Part shown: positions 12,126 through 26,900 of the stretch, one piece after another
Position numbering within the stretch: the stretch's first letter is position 1
Layout of the letters: the number at the start of each line of letters is the position of its first letter
NCBI RefSeq assembly: GCF_028554725.1
Contig: NC_071667.1
Span: 74,384,001-74,448,000 of the forward strand
Direction of reading: 5' to 3'
Origin: Zeugodacus cucurbitae
Taxonomy: Eukaryota > Arthropoda > Insecta > Diptera > Tephritidae
DNA: 64,000 nucleotides
Notes under the pieces: generated by a model
The model's input: only the letters and a program-made list of their open reading frames with translations
Databases searched by the model: none
What the model was told of the DNA's origin: nothing
Translations under genes and position numbers: made by a program

Positions 12126-15100
12126 CTTCATTTTATTTTATTTCATTTATTGTTGTTGTATTTTTTTTTCTTGGTGAATTTTCTGTTTGTATTATTTGTT
12201 GCTGCCTCTTTATGGCATAATCGACAAGCGCCTGCCGCAAAAGCCTAAAATATTCACCAATTAAAATGCAACTGAGGCGGTGGCACTCTGTAAGCGGTGA
12301 CAAAAGGCAAAAGAGACAGAAAACAAAAACAATACGACTATAGTAAAATCAAATAAAATTGTGAAAAAAGTCTCGCTAGTGTTGCTGCAATGAATAACAA
12401 TATGTTGCAGGCTCACGTTCATACATATATATTTACATACAAATAAAGCTCTGGCGTGTGGCCAGGCAACACCAGTTGTGAGGCGTGTGCATTTACAGAC
12501 AAATACAAACTGTATATTGACATATATTTGTGCATAAATTTATAGTCTTCCATATTTTTATAGCAAATAAATTTGATTGCTTTTCTACTTACATAGTATT
12601 GTGTGCATGTAAGTGGTAGAACGGTTTCTTTGGACTTTGTGCGTTCTTATGTAAGTACTTTTGTTCGTATGCAGCTTTTACATAAATATTTTTTGTGCCT
12701 CAACTTGAAACATATGTCAACCCTCCGCAGCATAACCTAAAAATCCAATACATTCATATTTAATAACATAATCATTTCAAAATAAATCGTTTCTGCAATA
12801 CACGTGCCTTGCAACAAGTTCCAACAAATCATCTACAACAGTCACCACCAAACATTCTACAAACTCACACTGCCAACGAGACAAGTTACGACAGCGTTTG
12901 CCACTTAATACTCGCTTGCGGAATTGATATGTTGACTAATTACGTAGCGAGTGCTCACTTGCAGCCATTCACATGTCAGCAACAAACATTATAAATATGA
13001 GCTCAGCGAAGTGCAATTTTAGTAGGTGTGTCCCTTAAATCGCAGCGACTAACCGCCGACAGCGCGATAGAATTACATTTACGCACTTGCTAAGCCACAA
13101 GTTGCTAGCAGTTAGATGCAAAGTGCGCGCTTGGCTTACGTAAGCACGACCACAGATGTGGTGCTGCTGCTGTTGGCTTCTAATAACACACAGTGAGCTC
13201 ATGTGAGCATTGGCGGCAATAATGCATTTGTAACCTCAAGTCAAACAGTTGCGTTAACATTTCGCTTTAACTAACTCAATGTGTTGTTGTCATTTAATAG
13301 TTGCTTTGTGTTGTTGTTTTTTTTTGGCTCTTCGAGCTAATTTTAATGTCTTGTAATTTATAATCACCGTTTATCGTTGGCACACTTCATTGTAGAACAG
13401 CACGCACGACCCAAACATACACACACACACTTCCATAGATACATGCATCCATGCTGTCCTAGTATGTTACCGTTTCCCAGTAATCACACAATGTGCCACA
13501 CTTACTTTTTCTGTCTCTCTGTTGCCAAAGGGCGATTACATTTTGTCAACGTTCGTGCGACAGTGCTCCGCTTTGGCCGCACGGGAGTCTACTTAACGAC
13601 AGTTTAGCTGGCAATGATGAATCACGCAGCGCAGTGAAATATTGTCGCTTCAGGGTAATAGCGTCGGCACGCAGACTTATCCAGTTTTTTTATCAAAGCC
13701 GATGTCGTTAAAAGAGTTTGTCGCTGGAGGGGTGCATTTCACTTTTTCTAAGATTTTGAGAAAAAACTAGTAGCTTATAATAAATAGTTTATTTATTTTT
13801 TTGAACAATGAAATATGATTATGTTCTTGCAGATGTAGCTGAAGTGAAAACAATAGAATATATATACTAAATGAAAGTAATGGCGAAAGATCAGTATAAG
13901 ACTATTTATTTAAAAATTATAAAATAAATAATATATGGCTAAATCACAACAAAAAAATGGATCAAATGACGTTCGAGTCCAGGAAATATGACTCTAAGAA
14001 AGTGCAGATATTTATAACATTTTTTAAAATTCCTAAAGCCATCGACGAACTAAATGAAATAAATAAATGGATAAAGAAGTCCAATTATAACATTAACTAC
14101 TCTATATATACAAATTTTTCGAAAAATTAAGGCGAATGATCGGTTTTTTTTAAGAATTAGACCTATTTTCTTACAACATGAAGACATTACCCGAGAATTT
14201 ATATTTACATTACATCACCCATATACGAGAATATTTTCACATTACCAACTACAAAAACTCTCATTCAAACACATAAATACAAGATTGTCTGTCACGTGGC
14301 TGCATTCCATTTTCGGAATTTAAACAGCAATTACACATTAAACAGATGTTTAATGCTTAAAGCTTGACATTTCAGGGTCTTTCTGCACATCTCTAGGCAT
14401 CCACTAAAAAAATAAAAATGCATGCTTGACAGACTGTAGAGAGACATATTATATTCATACTAGTTACATATGACAAAAATAAATAGTTGAAACTGTTTGT
14501 AGTATTTATGCTCACAGAGATACTTAACTGTGAAGTTAGTGAAAGTGAGGTTAAATAAATCGGAAGAAATTTTATTGATATGAATTATGTCGGAGAATAA
14601 AATTATGCCAGTCAGAGAAAATTATCACAACTCCGTTATTAATTAATTTATTTTTGATGATTTTAGTCGATTTATTTTGTTCTCAATTCAGTCCGTTAAA
14701 ATATATATTGAACCGTTTTTTAGTCCTCATAAGGTATACTTTTAAGCTCCCTTAAAGTGTCTAAGCGTTTTGAATCCCTCTCTGGGACAATTTCTTATTT
14801 AAGAGATGCCTCTAAAGTTTTAAAAAGTGTAGCATTTGTAGATATGACAACTCAAAAAATATTATTATTAATATCACGACGTAATTAGCAAGAAATATTT
14901 CTTGAAACTGTGTGTTTTGACTTCGTGCTTTGAACCACTAATTACCAGAAAACATATTTTGTTGCAACCAAAGATAAGTGAGTTATTCCTTAAAGTCTTA
15001 ATTCCCTAGACTTCTGAGAATGCATATTAACACGTCCTGAAGAATAGCATTACACAGTGGAATGAAAAATAAATATTTAAGCCATGGTTATTAGAGAGGT

Positions 15101-18100
15101 ACAACGAACGGTAAACAATGCCAAAATCTGTAACTGTTTACACGCTGCACAGTTACGTGACTTCAACTAAATGTAAGTGATTACGTGCTAATATTTCGGG
15201 AGAAAAAATTCTTCTCGTTTGGTATATAGTGTGACTTCACAACCTAAAACCCAGAAATACAACTACGCTCACTAAATTCATATCTACTCTCCAAAGATGC
15301 GCCCATTTCCCTTTCTCATCGCTTTACGTAGAAGTCAGCAAATCACACTTAATACACGCCGATATTTTGATTGCTGAAGCACCAAGAACGACATCTCCAA
15401 TTATAAACTAAGAAGTTCAGTGGCTCTTTTCTGTTACGCATGAGATTTCTTATTTGATTTTTATTATCAAGTCTTGTTCTGGATTTCTGCTGACGAAAAG
15501 AGCAACTTGGCACACCTCAATCGCTTTAAGCAGCTAAGTGCCACAGACGCTCAAGTGCAATACCAACGTTAGAAGCTGCTTAGGTGCCACAACAACAACA
15601 GCAGCACGACAACAAACAGCGTGTAAATATTTACACTTTTCGACGAGCCTGTTTGTTGTTGTGTGGCCGAACATGAATCTTATAAGCATATGAGCATGAC
15701 TTATACACTGCTTAGCTTTATGAGCCTTACTTTGCTGCATATTCACGTGTGTTGGTGTTTGTGAGCTCTTTAAGGCAAATAATTGTTTTGTATACAAATA
15801 TTTACCTTTATGTTAACGTCAAAGCGGCGAGCAGACAGTTAACGTTTATTTATCCAAACTACACGTCTAACCTGATTTTTTTCTTCTATAGAGTAGACAC
15901 AAATATTTTTTAGATGTTTTTCTATTTATAAAACTCACTTGTAGTTTATTAAATAACAATCAGCATATTCATAAGCATCTATATAATATTTTTGAAGCAG
16001 AATTTTCCACTTAACGCTTTAAGCAGATTATCTTTCTCTTTTTCAGATTTGTTTCTATTCACTTTTTTGAATATTTATGCTCGATAACCATATTCATGTA
16101 TATGTAGCTATTTATTATTATTTTGCTTTTTTTTCATTCATTAATTTTTTTTCAGTCATTAATGCGTATCCAATTTGAATATCAATGAAGTATCGAATTT
16201 TATGTCAATGAATAATGTGATTGTGTATCATCAGCCTTCGTCACAAACGTCTTCGACATCAAGTGTTCAATGCCAATATGTCGATTATGCATAGCACAAG
16301 TATCATTCCGTCAATCTCACAAATGTCAACCCAAAATATCCCTAGCTTTCTCAAAGCAATACCACAGCCTCATCAGAAAACCTTTCGCTCCATCAAGATC
16401 CTCATTGCACCGCTGCCAATTTTAGCAATATAAAACCAAATCACTCACTTTCACCCGACGGTAATGCGAAAGCAAAACGTGTAAAACAATCAACTAAAAT
16501 CCTGCTTTCATATCCAGTTTTGAAATTGCACTTTCTTCTCAAACACACAAGCAATACTAACAAACACACATAGCTTATGTTGCAGCATCCGCATGCAACA
16601 TGAAAAATGAAACCAGTTGAGAGACTGACATATGCAGACAACGCAAAAAACACAGATTTAAAGTTCAACGACTGCAACAACTATTTATTTTTATTGCTTT
16701 CATTGTTGCTTGTTTTTCGCAATTTTAAGCGTCAAGTTCAAGCAAATGATTGAACAAGGTATAGATAAGACGATATTTGTATTGATATTCCATTATTTTT
16801 TATTAAATATTTTCTCTATACTGCCTGGTTAAGAGTGAGATGAACCTTAAGAGTAAGAGCCTCATATTTACAATTATAATATTGTCTGTCTTATTTTCAT
16901 TAATTTTGTTTTGTTTTTAGTAATCAAGACATAATTTTACTTCAGAATCCTAAATGTAGGCAACTTGTTTTTATGAAAAATATGTCGTTGCCTACATTTA
17001 GGAGCATTGTTTAAATTTAGTTGGGCACACACCCCAATGACTAATTATACTGAGTCAGCCATATACCCAAGTACATATATATATAGCAGTAATAAAATTT
17101 ATAATTTTAAAGTTTAACTTTATTTATCTTTGTTTATTAATGTTTGCTTTTTTTGGAAGGTTTTTCGTCATCCCTACCCTCTTAATAATTTAAAAAAATT
17201 TAATAAATTCTTGTAAATTTCTTACTACTATATATATCATTAAAAAAATTCCACTCAAGATTAAGGAAATTGAGAACACTTACATGAAATTTATTTATTC
17301 TGTTTTTATGTGAACGAAAACCACATGTCATTGAACATAATCCGTCCACTTTAAGAGCTAGAAAAATATGCTCAGAGTAGTATCATTGCTTATTTAAATT
17401 CAAAACTTAAAGCAAAGTGATCATAAATTCAATAAATTTATGAGACGAAGCGGTATAAAGCTATTACAACTATGTTAAGAAACCTAAGTTAAGAAGTTTT
17501 TTATTTATTGTCGAGGTCAAGAACTCAACTGAGAAAGATATGAAGCTCAGTTTAGCGATAGATATCGATGCACACATGTATCTGCAAATGCAATTTAAAT
17601 TCTTATTACGCACATAAATATTAGGCTGAGTTTACACTAAACCACAAAGAATAGTACTCAGTAGTATATATTCCACCACAAAAATGCCATTTATATTTGC
17701 GAAATAATTTCAATTTAATTTATTGACAGTTGCTTTGCATACAATTCCATTGTCACTTGTAAGTCATGGCCAAAAATGGTGTGGCAAGCAAATGTGTCAA
17801 AAGCGGTGCAGTTGCAGGCATATACACAAAAACAACAACAACAACATTGAATGCAGTGATATTTGGCTCGCGCAGCATTTATCACTTCGCGAGCACAGAT
17901 CCTTATAAAGCGCGAAATGGGTTGGCTTCACTTCACTTGCCGATGATCGCATTGTTTATCAAGATGAAATCAAAAACACAAGCACATACACACAATAATG
18001 TTGTTCTGATGTTGGCGGAGCATATCACTTGGGTAGGTCCCGTTCTGATTTCACTGATTCGATGGTAGCGAGGCAAACTCTAACCGAACTGAATTTGAGG

Positions 18101-19950
18101 GGTTTGGGGTAAATGGTGACATTATTAATGCCACGCATAGATATGCGCGACTGTCAGTGGCGGCGCTACAAGCCGCTGAATCTCAGACACATACACTCAA
18201 GCAGATATTTATGCTAATTCAAGCGCGTCCCGTATGAGAAATGTTCGGCTGCCACGTCGGCGCATCATAAAGCGACAAAACAGAAGAAAAAACAATAACT
18301 GAGCAACGACAACAACGATGAAACAGCAAGAAATGTAAAGTAATCTGAAAATAAAATAAAATTATCCAACACTTTGTGAGGTGCCGTGGCCCATTGCATG
18401 CAAATTATGCTTTGATGCGCATGCGCAATCGCAGCGCGTCAACATGTGTGCGTTAAATGTAAATTGATTCAATTTTGATGTGGCTTTTGTGTAGCCAAGA
18501 GAAGCAAATCATTAATTTGAATGGCAATTTTGCCCCGAGTGTTGTGTTTTCGTCTTTCTCAGGCGACAAATGATTACTGGCTGATGTCCAGTGAATTAAT
18601 ATCGGTCAACTTTTCTTCCCATTTTGATTTTCTTTGTTTTGATTTTGGTTTTTGTTTTATTTTATTGCGATATGCCAATGTGCGTAATCAGTTGATGTTG
18701 CGCAGTTGAATGCTTCAGTTAACATAGAAATAAAAAAAAAAAATATTTCGAAAATTATTGCATAAACTTTTTAAGTTCTTGCCATAATAATTATAAATAA
18801 AAGTAAAATACAATTAATCTTCCCATACATCATTAAAATAATACTATTTTATAATTATTAATAACAAAATGTTCTGATTAAACTGCATTACGAAATAAAA
18901 AGCTCTCTGGAATACGAGTCGACTCAGCAAATTAGCTTCTCATTTACCATGCATTCCGCTGTCAGTGCAGTTGATTGCTTACATTAATATATTTTTTGTA
19001 TATTTTGCCGCACACGCTCATAAAATAGCATTCATATGCCTTTATAATACAATAAAACGATTAAATTTCATTTATCTAAGCGCATAAACATTAACAACAA
19101 CAATGCAAACAAAAAGTAGGAGGGTATGGACATTTGTAAAAAGATACAGCGATAGGAAATGCCAGCGGTTGTATATTGAAAGAGCATATGCTTGAGTGTA
19201 GATTAAAGTAAATGCTGGTATGCACATATGCGTAGAAATTAATGTGTTTCTTCTATGACGTTGTTTCTTCAGCATTATTAGCTTGAAATTCCACGCTCTT
19301 CGTATTACAACAAATCTGCATTAGCGTTAACGATTATGTGTGGGCTGTTACAACTATAAAAAACGAAAAAATAATAATTATTTTTTTATAAATACATAAT
19401 AAGTCATAAAGCATCATATTTCCAGTTGTGTAAGTGTATGTGCATGAGATTTATGAATATACAAATAAATGTATAGCAGATCTATAGCTAAAATACGGTC
19501 ATTAGCATAGTGATTTGAACTGAAATAAAAATTAGTGAAAGGATTTAAATGAGTATAGCTATGATAAATTATGAAAAATATTCATCATACAATTTTTTTT
19601 CTGATAAAATATGAAAGAAATTATCTATCTCCAACATATTGAATATAATAATGAAAAAAAAAATAAAAAATAAAATTAAAATCGATTATTAATAACTTTA
19701 AATGTATTTTCTTTTAATTTCAGATAAAAGATGTAATTCTACAATATAGCGCAACAAAAATTACAATCAAATCCATACGAAGAAAATGTGAAATTCCAAA
19801 ACAAAACAAGTGATCTAAATAAATAATAAAACCAACCGGGGAATGCAAGTTAACCGCAATCGCATAAATTAGCAAAATAATCGTAAAATGAATTCGAATG
19901 TTGCACGGCGGATTTGTGTGTAATTTTGCAATTATCACTTTTCATTTCCA
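12126..19950. other. Noncoding region upstream of Cad99C, no gene supported
   Basis: Only short, low-complexity ORFs are present. Composition is AT-rich with scattered less biased patches (about 13,000-13,200 and 17,720-18,500). It contains the perfect inverted pair of the CCTAAATGTAGGCAA motif at 16949-17002. If the Cad99C promoter lies near 19.9-20.1 kb, the 2-3 kb to its left would be the promoter-proximal region. No TATA box or other core element was identified with confidence. Confidence 0.55.
16949..17002. repeat. Perfect 15-bp inverted repeat made of two family A motifs
   Basis: The left arm, 16949-16963, is CCTAAATGTAGGCAA. The right arm, 16988-17002, is TTGCCTACATTTAGG, its exact reverse complement. 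The 24-bp spacer would allow a stem-loop in RNA or single-stranded DNA, or the pair could be two protein sites in opposite orientation. Each arm is itself an imperfect palindrome (GCCTA/TAGGC half-sites). Confidence 0.85.
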
Positions 19951-20085
19951 CCTACAGAGTGCAGCGGGCGTCGGACAGAACGCGCTGCCATATCAGAAGT
20001 GAATTACCAATAAAAGGTAAAAATAATATTGCCACATATTATGAGTGACTGTGCACATACTAGTGTGTATAGTGGATTTTGTGAT

Positions 20086-20418
20086 TGCTGATTGCAGCGC
20101 CAAAAAACCGAATTCGAACGCAAGAAATCGCCAATAATTCGCTCACTCGAGGCGAATAAAGCGTCATCAGCAGCGCTCGAGTGCACCGCAAGTTAACCTA
20201 CAACAAAAATCAACACAATACAAACTAGAACTAGCTTTGCTGTTGTTGTTGTGTTGTTCTCCGCTATCACCATACACGCATTTCTTACCATATTTGGTCT
20301 TTCGACGGAGATTATCTCGCACACATTCTGTTGTATCGCATCGCCACAGTTTTGTTGATTGTATGGCATTACAATTTTAAATCAACTACACTTTTTCTTT
20401 TTTTTTCGTTCTCAAAAG
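20086..20418 (+). other. Cad99C: Probable noncoding first exon (5' UTR) of Cad99C
   Basis: A strong splice donor, AAAAG|GTGAGTAAC, ends at 20418. The preceding ~330 bases are richer in CG dinucleotides than the surroundings and lack a long ORF, as expected of a leader. The first coding exon (44728) begins at a splice acceptor only 7 bases before its ATG, so an upstream noncoding exon must exist; this is the best candidate I see. The transcription start is not determined, and the left boundary given is arbitrary. A possible extra mini-exon (acceptor CACCTACAG before 19958, donor near 20016) is an alternative. This is inference only; no transcript evidence is available. Confidence 0.35.
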
Positions 20419-22323
20419 GTGAGTAACTACAATTGTTTTGGTACGCAACGCATTATTATTGTGCTTTTATGTTAACTGCAGTGTTTTTTCGTCTTCTTAC
20501 TTACATTACATACGGGTATATGCTAAAACTTACATGAAAGTGTTGTAAAGTGGCAAAATTATAGTGATTTTCGTTGAGGTATTCGCTTTAAGTGCTAAAG
20601 TGGACATATCTTCAATGCAGATAGCAGTCCAAAATTCGTGAAATATTTATTGTAATCGTAGATCTAATTTAAAATTGGTTGAATTATTCTCACATATAAG
20701 ATTTGCTATAAGTGGATTTGGAAAATAAAATGCTCAAGTGTTTTCATTCTAGTTGCAAAGAAATCCCACAATTTATATTTTTATTTTATAAAGAAAATCG
20801 CGCTTATTTTAAAAAGCTAATTTTATTTTAAATATATAACACTACTTTTTGTAAAATTCGTAAAATTTTGAAGTGTAATTTTAGGCATAGTACCACATTT
20901 CTAGATTTCTAGTCAATTGATATCAAATTTTCTTCAAAAAAGTGTAATCCTCTCAGCTATTCAGAATATATATGTATTTCAGTAGTCATTTGTTAGTTGA
21001 TGACCTATCTAAATTTTTTTGTTTCTCCCTGCACAAATATAATATGAAATAGACTCTATCATATGCTCAATGACATAACAAAACCACAAAAGTTCGTGCT
21101 GATATCAGATGAGTTTTTCTCCATCCTTCTCTCTCAATTTTTCTCTCACTGTGTCCGTCTCCTATAATTTTTCCTGATAATGCTAATATTATTCTATCGA
21201 TGAGTTACCATTAATAGAAATGTTAAATATTTAAAATCCTTAAACATAACCTCAATGCTTTTTTATAACAAACACTAATATCAAATGTGTTTATAATTTA
21301 AAATAACTACAATAACTCCAAAAAATTATTAATTAAAAAATTACAGAATTGATTTTTCCAACATTTTATTGACACTAAGCCCCAAATATCCTTGAAATTT
21401 TAATTAGTAAACCACTAAATCTAAGTCAGCCGCATTTGATTGTGCGCATTTTGTATGGCAATACAAATTTCATCTGCATAAGCCCACTCGAAAAGCGCAT
21501 AAAAACAACACAAATCAACGCTCGTTTGCCTCGAACTTCCTATGTGGGAGTGTATTTTGTCGTTATTATAGCTGATTGTTGTTGTACATTTGCAACATGA
21601 TTTGTTTTTGTTGTTGGTGGTGGAAACACGAACTTGACATTTTTAACCAAAACTAGCCATTGTCATGGTTCACTAATTGCTACAGCGGATGCATGCGAAC
21701 AAAAGTGCAGTCACATGCATGCCAAAGAGATGCCCACAAAAAGCAGACAACAAGTGCATAAGCGAGGGGAGATGTTGATATTCATTCATGTATGTGTGTG
21801 GGCGCTGCGCTATAAATCACCATCAGCATGTAGGTTGCTGCTGTTGCACTCAATTCAAGTTGGCGAAACTAAAACCATTATTTTAATCAGGAAAAGCACA
21901 ACAATACGAAGAGACGCATATGCACAAGTGCTTGCATAAAGATATACATATGTATGTGAGTCTGTGCATTGAAAAAGTTACATCGAAATTGTGCAGTAAA
22001 TACACGTTTGCGCTCGCTACTGTTGCTGCCGTTTGTTTTCATTTTTTATTTATTTTATTTTCTTTATTCTATTTGTGTGCCATAATATTCACTTCGCTCC
22101 TGTTTGTCGACTCATCAGACCGACCGTGAATTGTTGGTCTTTCAAGCCCACTGCTTGTTGCAGCAACATTGATCAGCATTAAATGTTATCTAGATTTTCA
22201 TGATCAATATCAATGCTTATTGCTTGTTTAGTATGAGATTTTTTTTCTTTCGAAATTTTCCTTTCTTTATAAAACAGTCTTATATTTAAAGTGTTATAAG
22301 TTGAAAATGCTCATTTTTGAGAA

Positions 22324-22352
22324 TTCACTTGCACTAATGCATTGCAAGTGAA
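22324..22352. repeat. Short perfect hairpin (10-bp arms, 9-bp loop)
   Basis: TTCACTTGCA at 22324-22333 is the exact reverse complement of TGCAAGTGAA at 22343-22352, separated by CTAATGCAT. The stem is too short for a microRNA precursor. It may be a protein-binding dyad or chance. Confidence 0.6.
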
Positions 22353-23971
22353 ATTTTATTTGATAAAATGACATTTTTTTGCAATATTGGTATCCACATG
22401 AAGACATTTAAGAGAGCTTAACAATTGAAGGATCTTTGATGGCGGTTATCAATAATCAATAAAATTGTAAGAAAAACAAATTGGTAGACTATATATGACA
22501 GTTAATCTTGAGGATGTGCTACCAGTTTAACTATATTAGGCAACGTTTGGAACTCGCATTAAATATACTACAACTAAAGATATAAAAGACAATTAATATT
22601 ACTTTTTTTAATTCTTAATTAAAATAAAGCATTTTCTGAAAATTGATATTTTATGCAAATAATTCTATGTTTTTGCACTTCACTTTATTATTAGTCTTCA
22701 CAGCAATTTCTTTTCGTAAAATAAACCGACCGCTGTCGACAACATTGAAAATTGACTTGCCCACAACTCACATCAGACTTTCGCCGTTAAATGCTGTAAC
22801 TCCAACTAGTTTCGTAGCCGCTTTTTGAAGAGAGGAAATAAAATAATAAAAACGCTTGAAACAAAATGCATAAATTTCCCTTTATAACTACTTAGGACGC
22901 TTTAATTAGCGGTTGTAGAAAAATATGGGCAATAGTTAATGGATATTGACTAAAGGCACATCAACATACGAGTATATCTGTATCAGTATGCATATGTGCG
23001 ACGTTTACTAGTTTAGTTGAGAGTTAATGAAATCGGTCAAGCGCATAATAACAGAGTTCCCGCTCCATTCGAAGCATTTAAAAGTGCATAAAGAGTTTAA
23101 AATGTCCAAAAAATAGAATACATATATTTTATTTATAATATTGTTATTATTTTTTATTCCATTTCACATTACTCCCACATTTTCTTTTTGCTTCCTTTTA
23201 CTTTCCAAAACCCGCTGCTCATTTCAAAGCCTCTTTTTGTTGTCCACCTTTTCGTAGTGAATTCAAGTTTCTGTTTTTCTTTTTGCCTTTACTGATTTTG
23301 TTTTCGTATAAATTAGCACAAATGTGCTTGTCTTTTGTTTATTCGCCGCGTCGCAAAGTGCGGCGGCACGCTTTTGACTTTTGCGCTAACAGGAATATTT
23401 TAGCAAGGCATATGCGCAGAGACGAAAACAATAACAAACGCACATGTCCAAAAATCTGGTTTTGACGCTATTTACGCCTTTGAATGCCCAGCAGACAACA
23501 GTTGAGTGCTTTTGGACCTTTCGGCGCGTGTACACGGCTCGCCATGACCACGCGATGTGTTGAACAACTATTGAACTTGCTTAAACTTGTTATTGTTTTT
23601 CTTTTCCATTCATCGTATATATGGAAAATTGAATTAAGGAGCAGGTATTTAGAAGGGCGAATACATAATGCAAATTTGTTGCTAACTTTATGATCATTAT
23701 TTTTTCGGTGATAATAAATTCAGCTTAAATTTATTTGTATGACCCTCTTAGTTAAAATAATTGATCGGACAGTTAATACTGCGCAAATAAATAAGATAAA
23801 TAAATATTTTTGTTTTCACTTTTTTTGTACATGCACATGCATGACTTTATCCTTAAATTGGCGCATATAAACAATTGAATTAATTGCCAAATTAAGCTAA
23901 ATTTAAATTCAGCACGGGCGCCGAAAGCATACAAGCAGGCGAATAACAAATTACATGCAGCTGAACCAAAC

Positions 23972-23996
23972 CAAGTTCGTTGCTTAAGTCTTTTGT
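23972..23996 (-). repeat. Dispersed 25-bp element, family B, copy 2
   Basis: On the minus strand this begins ACAAAAGACTTAAGC and continues AACGAACTTG. It differs from the copy at 61019-61043 at a single base out of 25. Confidence 0.8.
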
Positions 23997-26900
23997 AATG
24001 TCATCGCGATTGCTTTGTGATGCACGTTGCATTTGAATGATGGGAAACATGTTTTCATTTATAAAATAAAATAAATTTAAAATACAAATAAAATACGAAA
24101 TTAAAAAATAAAAATCATTTTTTAGAATCGTTTTGAGAAAAAAATATTTTTTGTTCAACAAATTATATTTTAAAATTAAAAAAAAAGTTATTGTAGTTCG
24201 AAAAATTGTGCTATAAATATATATATATATATCTTAATCTCTCAATTCTTCTAAAAATAATAATTGATTTTTTTAAGTTCTTTTATATACAAATTAAATG
24301 TATTTTTATAGCTCACTCCCACACATTGTCTGCCAGTACTTCCATAGTCAAAAATACTTCACTAGAAAACCCTGCGGCCGCATCACACGCGTCACTTGTC
24401 GCTTTCAGTATACCTCAGCTGCGCTAACTCACTGGCTGAGTGACTGACTGATTATTGACACATTAAACACTTTTATGTGCGCATGTCATTACTTCACTTC
24501 ACATTACCAGCGGTCACAAAAAAAGCTCCAAGTTTACAACTAAAAATGAGGAAAAATGGCTAAAATAAATTATGAGTTCCAAAATTCTTAAAAAACAACA
24601 TTTAACAAAAACAATAAAACACACACACCAACAAACAACAATTATTCGTCAAACTGTCAGCGCGCCAAACTTTTTGGGTGTGTCTACCAACTGCTGGCTT
24701 TTAGCGTTTGTTTACTGTCATACCAGTGCATATACGTATATAGTCAAAAAGCACCGGTTGTTTTCGTTCTTGCCATTTTCCCGTTTTAGGTTCTTTGTTT
24801 GCTTTAAAAGTTTTTTTTTTGTAATTTTAAAGCCGGTTGCTGCTTTGTTGTTTTTACAAATATGGCAGTATTACATTTTGGCTTGAACTTTTTTGCGTTT
24901 TGTTTTTGTTGTTGTTTGTATGCTTTAAATTACACAAAAAAAAAATAAAAATCTTGTGAATTCATGTCAGGTTCTTAATGGTGCCCATAAAAATGTGACG
25001 AATGTAGTAAAAATTAAATTTTTATGTTGTCCTTAAATAAATTAACACAGGCATTCTTGTAAGCATCTCGAAAAAATTGAGTAAGTAAGTTGAGTGAGTC
25101 TTCAAGACAGCGGTAATCAATTTAGGATTTTTTTAATATATTTGTAACTATTATATAAAGCCTGTTAGCTAGATTTTAGTATTAAAAATTATTTGGTCTG
25201 TATAATTTTTCCTTCAATTGCTTAAGTTTGCACACACAAAATGCAGAAATTTCTAATCCTTCCATGCACACTCAGAGGCTGCAAGGAGTGGCCGCTCATA
25301 AAATTTTTGATTTATTTGCATGCCACCGATTAAGTGGCGGTGTGCACCACCTAAAGCTACCTTAAATACACAATTTGCCCACATACACAAATCAGCATAA
25401 CAGCACACACACATCTTAGGCATGCGTTCATATCAGCCAACTACAATCATTTCAGCTCGAATGCGCCGACAAACTGCCAATTAAGCTTTGCAACAGTTTA
25501 ACGCGCTTGTTAACTAACGCAACTAAAATCAAAAAATAAAATCTCGTTTTATTTTTATTTTTGTTGTAGTTACAAAAAATTATTTCATTTCTGTTTGACG
25601 TAATTAATTTGTTTGTGGCGTGGTGGCTTTAACAGTTTAGCTGCAGGTGCCAACAAATAAACGCTGATTGCCATCAGAGATTCAGTGGTGTGTTTTTTTA
25701 TTTTATTTTTTGTTTTTTTTTTTTTTTTGTTATTGTTGCTCACTTTTTTGAAACTACAACTATGAAATGGGTATTAAAAACAGCGCTGAGTCACTCTCGG
25801 CAGTTGCACTGGAAGTGAATTGAAGTCCGACGCAATAAAATTACGTGGGATACACAAATGCACAAATGTTTTTTGAAGAAACAAAAACAACAACAAATAT
25901 TTGCCAGTCAATTGCCACTAGCGAGTATTTGCCAATTTAATTTGTAATATAAATATTTACTTACGCATAACGGTTCATTCACATATTCACCCATTCATTC
26001 ATCGTACAAACAAGCAATGAGTTAATTTAGATGCATACATAAGTATATTTAAGTAGCTTTGCTTTACGTATTCTTTAACTTTTTCATACGCTTATGTGGG
26101 TGTGTTTGTGAAGACCAGCGCCAATTCAAGACAAGTTGTAACGTAATATTTACTTACCAGAAAAAAAATAGGTTTTTCTAATAAACATTGCGCACATGTG
26201 GCGGTAATTTAAAATCTTTAACCTCAAATTGTTTCGTATAACGAGCAAGCGGTAATCGTATTTTGCTGTCATTGAAATGAATTTGCGGTTTAAGTAGAGC
26301 ACATTTTTGTGGGTTGGCATTTGATAGCATTTTCTTATTATTTATTTATTTTTATGTTGTTTGAGTGTTCATTGGCATGCAGTTCAAATTTGTGGCCTAT
26401 AACGCAAAATTGAATTTTATAATGAGAAGTAGGTACAAATAATAGAAAAGAGAACACAAACAAAATAAGCAATGAAAATAGTTTATCTTCGAATATTCTT
26501 GACCGGTCTTGGTTCAAAACTTTTGACTTACCTCTTGAACATAGTAAACTAGTGATCTCAGTATCACTTCCGCATTATATACGCATAACTTTCCATATCC
26601 AAGGCGAAAAGTACTTTTTTGTACAATATCAAAACTGAATTTAATGAAATGATAAGAAGTAATCTCCCTACCCCTGTATGAAGTAATACTATCTTCATGT
26701 GGCAAAAGGTAGGTAACAATTTAATTGAAAATATCGAAAGCTGTAAGTTGAATATTATTTCATTGAGTAATTATATTATCGAAAATTTTTTAAGTATGAC
26801 ACTGGATCATTAAATTTAACCTATAATTCTTGATTCTATAAATTTCCACAACCATTTCTCCCAAAATTGCAAAAAAAAAGCTCCCGCTTCAAAAGTGAAC

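Noticed and set aside
13965..13985. GTTCGAGTCC, resembling a tRNA T-loop
   Set aside because: No acceptor stem, D arm or anticodon arm can be built around it.
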